DNA of 64,000 bases from an uncultured Acidobacteriota bacterium. Its GTDB lineage: Bacteria > Acidobacteriota > Terriglobia > UBA7540. The notes under the pieces were generated by a model. It ran no database searches. It was given only the letters and a program-made list of their open reading frames with translations, and was not told the origin of the DNA. Positions 46,243-55,333 of the stretch are shown piece after piece. The number at the start of each line of letters is the position of its first letter. Within the stretch, counting starts at the first letter, position 1. The DNA lies in NCBI GenBank assembly GCA_937900045.1, contig CALCEB010000085.1, positions 9,407-73,406 of the forward strand, written 5' to 3'. Position numbers and translations under genes: made by a program.

Positions 46243-46387
46243 CCTGCATCGGTAATGAGGTGAACCCCTTTCATTTGCTTGATCTTCTTAACGGCGATAG
46301 CGTGTGTTCCTGGTCCAGGGAACATGAACTAGGCCGTCACCGGACAAACCTCGTGGGGCTTGAGCCTTCCCGGTGACTGAAAATGCC

Positions 46388-46996
46388 CTACCGCCGGTAG
46401 CGGCCGATCAGTTCACCGTGCGCCAGGATATGCCCCTTCAACGCTTCCTCAACCTGCTTCCCCGTCGCTCCGGGTGGCAAATTCAACCTTGAATCCAGCG
46501 CGAACAGTGAAAACATGTAGCGATGCTCCGATTTCCAATGAGGGCAAGGACCTCCGTAGCCGATTTTGTCGAAATCATTCCGGCCTTGCCGCGAACCGTC
46601 CGGCAATTGCTTTTGCTTCGGCAACCCCGGGAGAAGCTCCAGTTTCCCGGCCGGCAGGTCGTACAGCACCCAGTGCGTAAAATACCAGTGCGTAAACGAA
46701 CCGAACAGCGTGTCCTTATCAACAACGATTAGCACAAAACTCTGCGTCCCCGCCGGTGGCGCAGCCCATGCCAGCTCCGGAGAATCGCCCGCACCGTCGC
46801 AGGTGAACTTCTTCAGTATTTTACCCTCCTGGAAACTCAAACTCGTCAACTCCAGCGTTGGCTTTCCCTCTCCGGGAGTCGCCGGGCTGCGGCAACCCGC
46901 CACCCCGGCGAGAACCAGAAAGAGGCCGAGTGCGAAGGCGTGGGCACGAATCTGGCCGGCGATCCACCGCACCTTCGCTACTGAACGCCATGACAT
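46388..46996 (-). CDS. YbhB/YbcL-type PEBP lipoprotein
   Basis: About 202 residues. A lipobox FLVLAGVAGC near residue 33 predicts a lipid-anchored periplasmic protein. The phosphatidylethanolamine-binding fold follows: GAGDSPELAWAAPPAGTQSF, DKDTLFGSFTHWYFTHWVLY, and the ligand-site GYGGPCPHWKSEHRYMFSLF (GPxPxxxxHRY). Bacterial homologues are cytosolic or periplasmic with unknown ligands. Frame is open to 47104, but the ATG at 46996 yields a proper signal peptide. Confidence 0.85.
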   Translation of the reverse strand: MSWRSVAKVRWIAGQIRAHAFALGLFLVLAGVAGCRSPATPGEGKPTLELTSLSFQEGKILKKFTCDGAGDSPELAWAAPPAGTQSFVLIVVDKDTLFGSFTHWYFTHWVLYDLPAGKLELLPGLPKQKQLPDGSRQGRNDFDKIGYGGPCPHWKSEHRYMFSLFALDSRLNLPPGATGKQVEEALKGHILAHGELIGRYRR

Positions 46997-47178
46997 AGGC
47001 CAACCATAAGCGATGCACAGCTCGCGCACGCAGCACCGGAGCAACCTGGAAAAGGAGAACTGGGGACAGCGGCCGTTCGTCTGCTGGCTCTGGAGGCGCG
47101 TCATGTTACCCCAGCGAAAATAGGAAAGCGTGAGATTCTCCCCAGCGCCGCCCGGGAGCGCGCAGAAAATTGCGGGGG

Positions 47179-48063
47179 TTATGCGAACGCCAGGTTCACA
47201 TTTTGAATGGCTTCATCGATCTCCGCCTTATTCTTGTAGCCAACCGTCACGCTATTCACGCCGGCGCGCCGGAAGGCGTACCGCATCGCCGCCTGGCGGT
47301 CGGCACGGGTGGTAAACTGACCCTCGCCCACCAGTTTCATGCTGATCACGCCCATGCCCTCCTGGCGGACTTGTTTCACAACTCCGACCACTTCAGGCAC
47401 GTTGCCCAATCCGTTCGCGTTGTAGTCCTCCGCATCCATCCTCGTGCCTTTATGATTCATCCGGATCATCGCAACCTGGAGCCACTGGTTCCCCGGAAAG
47501 CGGCGCAACGCCGAGAGGCCGTGTACTGAGGCTCCGTGGGCTAAGACCTTGCGTTTTGCCTGGGCTTCCAAAATGCCCTCTTGCCAGCGGAGGCTGTCCG
47601 TTGGCCAGGTTGCGTGGTGCTGCCAGTGCAGCAGCATCACGTCGAAGTATTCGGTATTGGCAAGTTTGCACAATTCATCGATCTTCCGCAGCGGATCAAC
47701 GCCGTCGCTCGTCGTCACCTTCGACATCAGCCGGTAGCTTTCACGCGGAATGCCCTTCAGCGCCACGCCGAGCATGCGGTGCATGTCGCCATAAGCCTCA
47801 GCGGTCTCAAAAAATCGAATGCCGTGATCGTAGGCGTAGCGCACCAGCGCCGTAAAATGCTCCTGGCCAAGGTCGCGCTGCACGCGCCCGGAGAAAGTTC
47901 CGGTTCCAAAGGCGAGCCGGGTCACTTTGACGCCGGATTTCCCGAGCGTCACCCAGTCCGTCGCAGTCTCTCGCGCCGCGCCCAATGGCAGGCTTCCGGC
48001 GCCGGCCAGCGCCGCTGCCGCAAGTCCGGTTTTTATGAAATTGCGTCTGGAGTAGTGGGCCAT
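47179..48063 (-). CDS. Tat-exported aldo/keto reductase
   Basis: A 294-residue protein with a twin-arginine signal (SRRNFIKTGLAAAALAGAG) followed by an AKR TIM barrel: TLGKSGVKVTRLAFGTGTFS, GIRFFETAEAYG, LMSKV, and LLHWQHH. The catalytic tetrad is Tyr in AEAYG, Lys in MSKV and His in LLHW, while the usual Asp of FDTA is Glu here. Export through Tat means it folds in the cytosol with NADPH bound. GGAGG lies upstream of the ATG at 48063. Physiological substrate unknown. Confidence 0.9.
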   Translation of the reverse strand: MAHYSRRNFIKTGLAAAALAGAGSLPLGAARETATDWVTLGKSGVKVTRLAFGTGTFSGRVQRDLGQEHFTALVRYAYDHGIRFFETAEAYGDMHRMLGVALKGIPRESYRLMSKVTTSDGVDPLRKIDELCKLANTEYFDVMLLHWQHHATWPTDSLRWQEGILEAQAKRKVLAHGASVHGLSALRRFPGNQWLQVAMIRMNHKGTRMDAEDYNANGLGNVPEVVGVVKQVRQEGMGVISMKLVGEGQFTTRADRQAAMRYAFRRAGVNSVTVGYKNKAEIDEAIQNVNLAFA

Positions 48064-48266
48064 TTTGCTTACCTCCAATGGAAGGCATCTTACCACTGTA
48101 CCGGACTTTTGTCCTGCCGTTCCCTTCTTAGCAACAGTTGCAGGTGCTACCCCAATGCTGGCCTCCGAGCGCCTTCGGCAGAGCCGCATCGCCGGAATTC
48201 GAAGTTGTCAAGATTCCGGCAAGACATTACACTGGTCCTTAAAATCCTTGACGGCAAGGTTCTCCT

Positions 48267-49046
48267 TTGAGTGTTCGCGTTTGCGTTCTGGGTAGCGGAA
48301 GCAAGGGCAACAGCACGTGGATCGCTACTGAAACCACGCGGCTGCTGGTGGATACCGGGTTCAGCAAGCGCGAAACCACGGCACGGCTGGCGGCCGTGGA
48401 TGAGCGGATGGAGACCTGCAACGCCCTATTGATTTCCCACGAGCATAGCGACCACGTGAACGGCCTACGCAAGCTGGCAATGGATCTGAAAGTGCCTGTC
48501 TACATCACTCGCGCCACGCGGGATGCCATCGAATGGGGGCCGGAGATCAAGGCGGTCGAGTGGATCACGGCGGGTCAGAAATTTGGGGTGGGAGATATTG
48601 AGGTCACGCCCTTCACCATCCCGCATGACGCGGTAGATCCCGTCGCTTTCACCTTCGAAGCGCACGGAATCAAAATCGGCATTGTCACCGACCTGGGCTA
48701 CATCCCGGAACTGGTGCGGCAGCACGTGCGCGCCTGCCATTGCCTGGTCTTTGAGTCGAACCACGACCTTGAGATGTTGAAGGTGGGGCCATATCCCTGG
48801 CACATCAAGCAGCGAGTGCTCAGCCGCCAGGGCCACCTTTCGAATCTTGCCACGGCGGATTTCCTGGGCGAGGACTACGATGGCGCCGCGCAGGTGCTGG
48901 TGCTGGCCCACTTGAGCGAGACCAACAATCACCCGGAGATTGCCCGTATCACGGCCGAGCAGGCGCTGGCAGCACGCGCCCGCGCTGCTGCGACGGAACT
49001 GCTTTTGGCAAGCCAGTCCGCGCCCAGCAAAGTTTTCCGGTGGTAG
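48267..49046 (+). CDS. Metallo-beta-lactamase-fold hydrolase (YycJ/WalJ-like)
   Basis: A 259-residue MBL-fold protein: VCVLGSGSKGNSTWIATETT with the start of the fold, ISHEHSDHVNGLRKLAMDL containing the HxHxDH metal motif, IGIVTDLGYIP, VFESNHDLEML and SNLATADFLGEDYDGAAQVL, all typical of the WalJ/YycJ nuclease branch that acts on DNA. A stop codon at 48249 in the same frame means the start must be the TTG at 48267, since no ATG precedes the conserved core. Confidence 0.9.
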   Translation: MSVRVCVLGSGSKGNSTWIATETTRLLVDTGFSKRETTARLAAVDERMETCNALLISHEHSDHVNGLRKLAMDLKVPVYITRATRDAIEWGPEIKAVEWITAGQKFGVGDIEVTPFTIPHDAVDPVAFTFEAHGIKIGIVTDLGYIPELVRQHVRACHCLVFESNHDLEMLKVGPYPWHIKQRVLSRQGHLSNLATADFLGEDYDGAAQVLVLAHLSETNNHPEIARITAEQALAARARAAATELLLASQSAPSKVFRW

Positions 49047-49106
49047 CGGAGCAATTGTAGGGGCTTAGCCTGGATTATTGGTGAACTTCCGTTAGAGAAT
49101 CGGAAG

Positions 49107-49126
49107 GGCATGGCTTTAGCCATGCC
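49107..49126. repeat. Short perfect hairpin
   Basis: GGCATGGC-TTTA-GCCATGCC. One of several palindromes in the 348-bp gap 49047-49394; degenerate relatives (accatgcc, ggagccatacc) lie at about 49235-49360. No gene is seen in the gap. Confidence 0.6.
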
Positions 49127-49152
49127 GAACAAAGACATCTCGATCGTTATCC

Positions 49153-49202
49153 GTCTCGCATCCCGGACGGCTCGTTGTAACGAGCCGTCCGGGATGCGAG
49201 AC
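49153..49202. repeat. Perfect 24-bp-arm palindrome
   Basis: Left arm GTCTCGCATCCCGGACGGCT (plus CGTT) at 49153-49176, a two-base centre, and its exact reverse complement at 49179-49202. Outer ttatcc / ggataa can extend it imperfectly. It lies downstream of the MBL gene and upstream of purB. No T-run follows, so it is not a typical terminator. Confidence 0.85.
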
Positions 49203-49394
49203 AATGGATAAAGATTGGGCGCGCTCAAACGGCACGGTTAAAACCATGCCTTCCGGGCTTCGAATAAAATTGCGTGAATAAATCGCATTAGCTCATCGCC
49301 CAAAAGGGAACAGCGGTAGGGCTCTTTTGTAGCGAAGCTGGAGCCATACCCTTACGGATTCCCGACTCGTTCCAAATTCTTCAAGGTTCACTGC

Positions 49395-50729
49395 ATGATT
49401 TCCCGCTACACGCGCCCGGACATGGGGCGCATCTGGAGCGACGAAAACCGGTTCAGCAAATGGCTGGCGGTGGAAATCGCCACCGCCGAAGTGGAAGCCG
49501 AGGCCGGCATGATTCCGGCCAGCGCGGCGCGCGCCATCCGGCGCAAGGGCCGCTTTGAAGTGGAGCGCATCAAGGAAATTGAGCGCCAGGTGAAGCATGA
49601 CGTGATTGCCTTCACCACCAACGTGGCCTCGCACATTGGGCGCGAAAGCCGCTATCTGCATTACGGCCTCACCTCGAATGATGTGGTGGACACGGCGCAG
49701 GCGTTGCTGGTGCGCGACGCATCGGAACTGATTGCTAAGGGGCTGACGCGGTTGGGCGAAGTGCTGAAAAAACGGGCCTTTGAATTCAAAATGACGCCGA
49801 TGGTGGGACGTACCCACGGCATCCACGCCGAACCCATCACCTTCGGCCTGAAGCTGGCCAACTGGTTTGCGGAAAATCAGCGCAACCAGGAACGCTTCGC
49901 GATGGCGGCGGAAGGGATGCGCGTGGGCAAACTTTCCGGCGCGGTCGGAACCTTCGCGCACTTAAGCCCCGCTCTGGAGGCCAAAATCTGCGCGCGCCTC
50001 GGCCTTGCCGCCGCCCCCATTTCTTCGCAAATCATTCAACGCGACCGCCATGCCTTTTACGTGTCAACGCTGGCGGTGATTGCGGCGTCGCTCGAAAAGA
50101 TTGCGCTTGAAGTGCGCGGCCTGCAACGCACCGAAGTGCGCGAAGTGGAAGAGTATTTCGCGCCGGACCAGAAAGGCTCCTCCGCCATGCCGCACAAGCG
50201 CAATCCCGTGACGGCGGAGCAGATTTGCGGCTTGGCGCGCATCGTGAGGGCCAATGCACAGGCGGCGTTTGAAGACGTGGCGCTGTGGCATGAGCGCGAC
50301 ATCTCTCATTCGTCGGTGGAGCGGGTCATCCTGCCGGACTCCACCATCCTCGCCGATTACCTGCTGGATAAGACTGCCATGCTGGTGGAGACGATGTTTG
50401 TCTATCCCGAGCGTATGCAGGAGAATCTCGACTTGCTGAAAGGCCTGATTTTTTCCGGCCAGTTGTTGCTGGACCTTGCCAAAAAGGGCGCCTCGCGCGA
50501 AGACGCTTACCGCTGGGTGCAGCGCAATGCCATGCAGGTGTGGAAGACGCGAGAGGATTTCCGCGCGCTCGTTGAGCGTGACCCGGACGTGGCTCGCTTC
50601 CTCGCGCCGGGTGAGATTGCTCGCGCTTTTTCGGCCGAGCGCCAGCTTAAGCACGTGGATGCAATTTTCCAGAGGGTGTTTGGAAATTCTGTGGCAAAGC
50701 GCCCACGCAGTAATCCGCGTCACAATTAG
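49395..50729 (+). CDS. purB: Adenylosuccinate lyase
   Basis: A 444-residue fumarase/aspartase-superfamily enzyme that cleaves SAICAR to AICAR and adenylosuccinate to AMP in purine synthesis. Landmarks: SRYTRPDMGRIWSDENRFSK near the N-terminus, LHYGLTSNDVVDTAQAL, PMVGRTHGIHAEPITFG, and the signature GSSAMPHKRNPV with the flexible catalytic loop. Full length, no disruption. AAGG precedes the ATG. No other pur genes are adjacent. Confidence 0.96.
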   Translation: MISRYTRPDMGRIWSDENRFSKWLAVEIATAEVEAEAGMIPASAARAIRRKGRFEVERIKEIERQVKHDVIAFTTNVASHIGRESRYLHYGLTSNDVVDTAQALLVRDASELIAKGLTRLGEVLKKRAFEFKMTPMVGRTHGIHAEPITFGLKLANWFAENQRNQERFAMAAEGMRVGKLSGAVGTFAHLSPALEAKICARLGLAAAPISSQIIQRDRHAFYVSTLAVIAASLEKIALEVRGLQRTEVREVEEYFAPDQKGSSAMPHKRNPVTAEQICGLARIVRANAQAAFEDVALWHERDISHSSVERVILPDSTILADYLLDKTAMLVETMFVYPERMQENLDLLKGLIFSGQLLLDLAKKGASREDAYRWVQRNAMQVWKTREDFRALVERDPDVARFLAPGEIARAFSAERQLKHVDAIFQRVFGNSVAKRPRSNPRHN

Positions 50730-50790
50730 TGCAGCGTCCTCTCATTGATTGGACGGCGTGGCGCTGAAGCTGGCAAAAATGAAGGTGTGA

Positions 50791-52239
50791 ATGCGCAACG
50801 GCAACCCAAAACACGGCGGCTACGTCGTCCTGGGAATTCTTCTCTCGGCTGCGGCTTATTATGCCTCCACCGGACTCAACGGCTTCTGGCCGTTGCTGTG
50901 GCTGGCACCCATCCCGATTCTCCTGCTTGCCTTCAACTCTTCCCCCCGTACTGCTGCTGCCGCTGCCTTTCTTGCATTTTTCCTTGGCGGCCTCAATATG
51001 TTCACTTACCTTCGGCTGGTTACGCCGCCCGTCGTGATCGCGGAAGCGTTGACGATTCCTGCTATCGTTTTTGCGCTGTGCGTGCTGGCCTCGCGATGGG
51101 CCGTGCTTCGCCTAGGGTCGTGGATCAGCATTTTTGTCTTCCCCGCAGCCTGGACAACCTGCGAGTGGCTGCAGTCGCTGAAATCATCCGCCGGGACTTT
51201 TTCAAGCCTGGCCTATACCCAGACGGATTTTCTGCCTCTCCTTCAAATCGTCTCCATCACCGGCATCTGGGGAATTACTTTCCTGCTGACGTTGATTCCA
51301 TCCGGGCTGGCCGCCGCCTGGCATTTCCGTGGTCAGAAGCATCGGGCCGTGCCTGCCTTCGCGGTCACGCTCGCCCTTTTCGTGCTCACGTTGGGGTACG
51401 GTTGGGTTCGTCTTTCCCACCCGGTATCGGGCCCCGCCATCCGCGTGGGGCTTGCCACGGCGGACGCCGGCGTCCGTTACTACAGGACCCAACAAGAGCA
51501 AGTGGCCATGCCGGTGGTCCAGGCCTACGCGCAGCGGGTCAAAACATTGGCTGAACAGGGAGCGCAAGCGGTGGTGTTGCCGGAGAAGTTTGTGGGTGTG
51601 ATGCCTGCTTATCAAGGCGAAGTTTTAAGTGCTCTGTCCGAGGCTGCGCGCAGCAACCATGTGGTGTTGATTGCAGGGCTCAACCTTGTTGGCATCCATC
51701 CGATGCGGAACGTTGCAGAGGTGTTTGCCTCCGATGGTCTACGGCTGGTTGAATACGACAAAGTTCATTTTCTGCCTGGGCCTGAGACGGACTACATACC
51801 CGGCACGAAGCGCGGACTGTTTTCCGTGTCAGGTTCCAAGTGCGGAGTCGAGATTTGCAAAGACATGGATTTTCCCAAGTGGAGCCGAGCATATGGAAAA
51901 GCCGATACTGGAATTCTGTTTGTGCCCGCTTGGGATTTTGTGGTTGATGGGCGGCTGCATTCGCGCATGGCGGTGGTCCGCGCCGTGGAGAACGGCTTTG
52001 CTCTGGTGCGATGCGCAGCGGATGGACTTATGACCGTCACCGATTACCAGGGGCGTATCCTTTCCGAAAAACCCAGTTCAAGATCCTCGGAGGAATTGTT
52101 ATTTAGCAATGTTCGTCCGGGACCGGATCACACGCTATACAGCACGGCCGGAAACTGGTTCGCGTGGCTCAGTTTGATTTTGCTCGTTCTGATTTTGGGC
52201 GGCTCGGCGATGGCTGTGAGAAGCGAGTATTCTGATTGA
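50791..52239 (+). CDS. Lnt-like membrane carbon-nitrogen hydrolase (apolipoprotein N-acyltransferase type)
   Basis: A 482-residue inner-membrane protein: about six N-terminal helices (to residue ~210), a periplasmic nitrilase domain, and a C-terminal anchor helix (WLSLILLVLILGGSAMAV). Catalytic triad positions are visible: Glu in VVLPEKFVG, Lys in VEYDKVHFLPGPE, Cys in GVEICKDMDFP. True Lnt adds the third acyl chain to lipoproteins. The loop residues differ from E. coli Lnt (for example ICKDMDF instead of ICYEIAF), so it may be a paralogue with a different acyl acceptor. GAAGGTG precedes the ATG. Confidence 0.82.
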   Translation: MRNGNPKHGGYVVLGILLSAAAYYASTGLNGFWPLLWLAPIPILLLAFNSSPRTAAAAAFLAFFLGGLNMFTYLRLVTPPVVIAEALTIPAIVFALCVLASRWAVLRLGSWISIFVFPAAWTTCEWLQSLKSSAGTFSSLAYTQTDFLPLLQIVSITGIWGITFLLTLIPSGLAAAWHFRGQKHRAVPAFAVTLALFVLTLGYGWVRLSHPVSGPAIRVGLATADAGVRYYRTQQEQVAMPVVQAYAQRVKTLAEQGAQAVVLPEKFVGVMPAYQGEVLSALSEAARSNHVVLIAGLNLVGIHPMRNVAEVFASDGLRLVEYDKVHFLPGPETDYIPGTKRGLFSVSGSKCGVEICKDMDFPKWSRAYGKADTGILFVPAWDFVVDGRLHSRMAVVRAVENGFALVRCAADGLMTVTDYQGRILSEKPSSRSSEELLFSNVRPGPDHTLYSTAGNWFAWLSLILLVLILGGSAMAVRSEYSD

Positions 52240-52278
52240 GCCAATTGAATTCCCGGGGGGTGGACAACCAAGGGTGAA

Positions 52279-52656
52279 TTAACGAAGCAGCGGCAGCCGC
52301 CGCAACCTGAGCCCTGTCTGATTAACTGAAACCAATGCTCCTTCTCGAAGGTCCTGCTTGCAGACTCCCACCACCTTGACCAGGAGGCCGGCCAATTCTG
52401 CACCGCGAAGCCCCTCAATCCTGACCCGGATTACAGAAGGCCGGGAGGCCCTGGCAAGGGCTAACAGTTTGTGAAAATCGGCATCCAGGGTTACCACGAT
52501 CTGATCCTGTACTCTCGCGTAACGGAGAATTTCTGCGTCGTCCGCCTCGGCGAGTTCGACCTCACCAACGTGGCGAACTTCGATTCCTGACTGCTGTAAG
52601 TATTGGGCGGTCGAACGGGGAAGACCTTGATCGAGGAGAAGCCTGAGCACGGACAT
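52279..52656 (-). CDS. DUF5615 PIN-like nuclease toxin
   Basis: A 125-residue PIN/Mut7-C-like protein. Unlike the copy at 1756-2085, its start is intact: MSVLRLLLDQGLP carries the first acidic residue, followed by LAEADDAEILRYARVQDQIV and TLDADFHKLLALAR, the conserved TxDxDF strand. A GGGAG ribosome site precedes the ATG. The DUF433 partner lies upstream on the same strand but is separated by 179 bp instead of overlapping. Predicted RNase-type toxin. Confidence 0.82.
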   Translation of the reverse strand: MSVLRLLLDQGLPRSTAQYLQQSGIEVRHVGEVELAEADDAEILRYARVQDQIVVTLDADFHKLLALARASRPSVIRVRIEGLRGAELAGLLVKVVGVCKQDLREGALVSVNQTGLRLRRLPLLR

Positions 52657-52835
52657 GATAGCTCCCTTTCCGGTCCATATGGTGGGAATCGCCTACCGAT
52701 TCCAAAACTACCGCCATATAGTGCTGTCAAATCCAATTTTTTAAGGCGCCGAATTTTGGTATAGTCTTTGCGGTGTGTTTTATTGTGAGTTTTAGTAATC
52801 CGCTGGCCTGAGCGTGCAGAATACGGTGATGCTTG

Positions 52836-53075
52836 TCAAGGGGCAGAAAAAGCTGGAAGAGGAAGAGTCTTATCGTCGAGAGAAGCAGCAGCAAAAGCGA
52901 GGGCCTGGCGGATATCTTCATCCTCGAGTTCCGGGTACTCGCGCTTCAGTTCCTCACGGTCGGGGTAGGTGGAAAGCGCTTCGAGCACTCTTCTCACTGT
53001 GAGACGCGAATGTCGAATACAGGGCTCCCCATTCATTCGTGCCGGATCTATTGTGATACGGTCAAACCTTCCCAT
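52836..53075 (-). CDS. DUF433 family antitoxin
   Basis: A 79-residue protein: ITIDPARMNGEPCIRHSRLT, VRRVLEALSTYPDREELKRE and YPELEDEDIRQALAFAAASL match DUF433 from end to end. The frame is open further upstream but that part is antisense to nothing sensible; GGAGAG upstream of the ATG at 53073-53075 supports this start. Partner of the DUF5615 gene at 52279-52656. Confidence 0.8.
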   Translation of the reverse strand: MGRFDRITIDPARMNGEPCIRHSRLTVRRVLEALSTYPDREELKREYPELEDEDIRQALAFAAASLDDKTLPLPAFSAP

Positions 53076-53229
53076 TTCTCTACTCTCCGTGGAAAAAGCC
53101 CTCAAGCATTTGTACCGCGAATGCCTTCCGATTACAAGCAGAATGCCTCTTGTCTTACCCCTAACCCGCGACAATCTTTCCATGCCGGAAAAACTTCGCA
53201 CAGTTCCTGTGGGGCTATGATTGGCCTTC

Positions 53230-54519
53230 TCAAACAGGGGGCCTGATACGTTCCAGGCCGTCGAGATAAGGACGCAGAGCTTCGGGAATGATGACGGAGC
53301 CGTCGGCTTGCTGGTAATTCTCAACGATTGCCACCCACGTACGGCCCACGGCCAAGCCGCTGCCGTTGAGCGTGTGCAACAATTCTGTCTTTGCCGGACC
53401 TTTCGTGCCGCCCCGCCGGAAGCGGAGATTGGCGCGGCGAGCCTGGAAGGCTTCAAAATTGGAACAGGATGAAATCTCGCGGTATTCACGGGCCGAAGGC
53501 AGCCAGACTTCAATGTCGTAGGTCTTGGCGGAGCTGAAGCCCAGGTCTCCGGTGCACAAGGCTACCGTGCGGTAAGGCAATCCCAGGCGCTGCAGGATAA
53601 TCTCCGCATCGCGCGTGAGGGATTCAAGCTCATCGTAAGAATTTTCCGGCAACGCGAACTTCACCAACTCTACCTTCTGGAATTGGTGCTGGCGGATGAT
53701 GCCGCGCGTATCCTTGCCATAGGAACCGGCCTCACTGCGGAAGCACGCCGTCCAGGCGCAGTGCTTGATGGGTAGCTGCGCTGCATCCAACACTTCGTCG
53801 CGGTAAAGATTGGTCACCGGAACCTCGGCAGTGGGGATCAGCCAGTAATCCGTGCCTTCGAGCTTGAAGAGGTCGCCGGCAAATTTGGGCAACTGGCCGG
53901 TGCCGGTGAGACTGGCGGAATTGACAATGAAAGGCGGAAGGATTTCCGTGTAGCCATGCTCGCGGGTGTGCACATCGAGCATGAAGTTGGCGAGCGCCCG
54001 TTCCAGCTTTGCGCCGATTCCGGTATAGACGGCAAAGCGCGCGCCGGTAATCTTTGCGGCGCGCTCAAAGTCCAAAATGCCCAGCGCCGGACCCAGGTCC
54101 CAATGAGCTTTCGGCTCAAAATCGAACTGGCGCGGCTGGCCCCAACGCCGGATTTCCTGGTTGTCCGCCGCAGTGCGCCCCACGGGTACACTCTCGTGCG
54201 GAAGGTTTGGGACGTTTCGCAAAAGTTCGCGCAGTTGTTCGTCGCGAGCTTTGGCTTCCTCGTCAAATCGGCCAATCTCTTCGCCCACCTGCTTCATCTC
54301 CGCGATGAGCGGGGCGGCGTCCTGCTTCTGTTTTTTGAGCGCGGCAATCTCAGCAGACACTTTGTTGCGCTTCGCCTTGCGGCTTTCAGATTCCACCAGC
54401 AGCTTGCGCCGCTTCTGGTCAAGAGTTTCGAAGCTGGCCAAGATATCCAGCATCCCCCGTTCGGCCATTTTCTTCTTCACCAGCTCCAAATTGTCCCGGA
54501 CAAAACCAAGATCCAGCAT
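53230..54519 (-). CDS. serS: Seryl-tRNA synthetase
   Basis: A 429-residue class II synthetase charging tRNA-Ser. An N-terminal coiled-coil arm (about 1-105; [19 protein letters not shown]) contacts the long variable arm of tRNA-Ser. The catalytic core shows [13 protein letters not shown] (motif 1 region), [16 protein letters not shown] (motif 2), and [20 protein letters not shown] (motif 3). The frame extends to 54600, but the conserved start [10 protein letters not shown] is at 54519. No T-box leader is seen. Housekeeping single gene. Confidence 0.97.
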   Translation of the reverse strand: MLDLGFVRDNLELVKKKMAERGMLDILASFETLDQKRRKLLVESESRKAKRNKVSAEIAALKKQKQDAAPLIAEMKQVGEEIGRFDEEAKARDEQLRELLRNVPNLPHESVPVGRTAADNQEIRRWGQPRQFDFEPKAHWDLGPALGILDFERAAKITGARFAVYTGIGAKLERALANFMLDVHTREHGYTEILPPFIVNSASLTGTGQLPKFAGDLFKLEGTDYWLIPTAEVPVTNLYRDEVLDAAQLPIKHCAWTACFRSEAGSYGKDTRGIIRQHQFQKVELVKFALPENSYDELESLTRDAEIILQRLGLPYRTVALCTGDLGFSSAKTYDIEVWLPSAREYREISSCSNFEAFQARRANLRFRRGGTKGPAKTELLHTLNGSGLAVGRTWVAIVENYQQADGSVIIPEALRPYLDGLERIRPPV

Positions 54520-54652
54520 TCCGGTCGGCGGCTCCTTTGCGTCTGATTGCGGCGTGGAGGTAAGATCACGCCGTGGCGCTAACATAACAGTGACTTGCAA
54601 TAAGTGACAAGGGACAAGTTAAGAGCAGCGGCGGATGGGCAACAAGAAGCTT

Positions 54653-55027
54653 TCAATCACCCGGCTGAAGCGCAAACGGCACGATGCGGGACTTCAGGAT
54701 TTTCCGGTCCCGGGTTAGCAGTGGGATCTTTTCGACGATGCTGGTGGCGGCAATGATGTGATCGGCGGGGTCGGCATGAAAATCGAGACGGGCGCCGGCC
54801 CTGGCGATCTGGAGCGAAATTGGAATCAAGGTCAGCCCTTGCAGGAAATGGCGAAACTCACGACCTTCAAGATCCATCTCGACTCGTCCCGATCGAGCTA
54901 ACATGGCGAGTTCCCACAGGACGATATCCGAAATAGCAAGCTGTTCCTTTGTGACCAAGGAATGCTCTTCCGTTCGCAGTTCGCCCGCAGCCATCCAAAT
55001 CACGATGTGGGTATCAAGATTGAGCAT
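54653..55027 (-). CDS. vapC: VapC-type PIN-domain toxin
   Basis: A 124-residue PIN RNase: first Asp in LNLDTHIVIWMA, Glu in ISDIVLWELAML, and the Asp pair in FHADPADHIIAATSI followed by LLTRDRKIL, giving the usual three to four acidic metal ligands. Family members cut tRNA or rRNA. It overlaps the antitoxin gene by 14 bp. Confidence 0.88.
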   Translation of the reverse strand: MLNLDTHIVIWMAAGELRTEEHSLVTKEQLAISDIVLWELAMLARSGRVEMDLEGREFRHFLQGLTLIPISLQIARAGARLDFHADPADHIIAATSIVEKIPLLTRDRKILKSRIVPFALQPGD

Positions 55028-55247
55028 TCCACTTGATGCCGGTAGAGAAAATTTCGCCGTTAACCTTGATTTTCCCTTTCAGGCAGCCGATGAGTCCCGA
55101 ATTGTCCACGGCGATGATGGGAGTAACTCTGGCCACAGGACGTCCTCTTTTGGTCACGATGACCCCTTGTGGCCCAAGCTCGTCTAACATTCTCAGGCAA
55201 CGGGCTTTAAATTCCGAAGCCGTGATCTGTTCGGCCTTGACTTTCAT
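55014..55247 (-). CDS. vapB: Phd/YefM-type antitoxin
   Basis: A 77-residue protein: ITASEFKARCLRMLDEL then VIVTKRGRPVARVTPI is the Phd/YefM DNA-binding fold; the C-terminal CLKGKIKVNGEIFSTGIKW is the toxin-wrapping tail. Upstream and overlapping the PIN toxin. Expected to autoregulate the operon. Confidence 0.88.
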   Translation of the reverse strand: MKVKAEQITASEFKARCLRMLDELGPQGVIVTKRGRPVARVTPIIAVDNSGLIGCLKGKIKVNGEIFSTGIKWNAQS

Positions 55248-55333
55248 GGCGCTTTCATTCTATCAAATAACCAGTCATATGACCAGTTTTGGCTGGCCGT
55301 CCGGTTCGGGGCTCGGCGGCAAGGAGGTTGTTT

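Noticed and set aside
49153..49202. Rho-independent terminator of the MBL gene
   Set aside because: Arms are far longer than typical and no T-run follows on either side; kept as a palindrome of unknown role.
54520..54652. T-box riboswitch ahead of serS
   Set aside because: The 130 bp upstream show no specifier stem or TGGNACCGCG antiterminator sequence.
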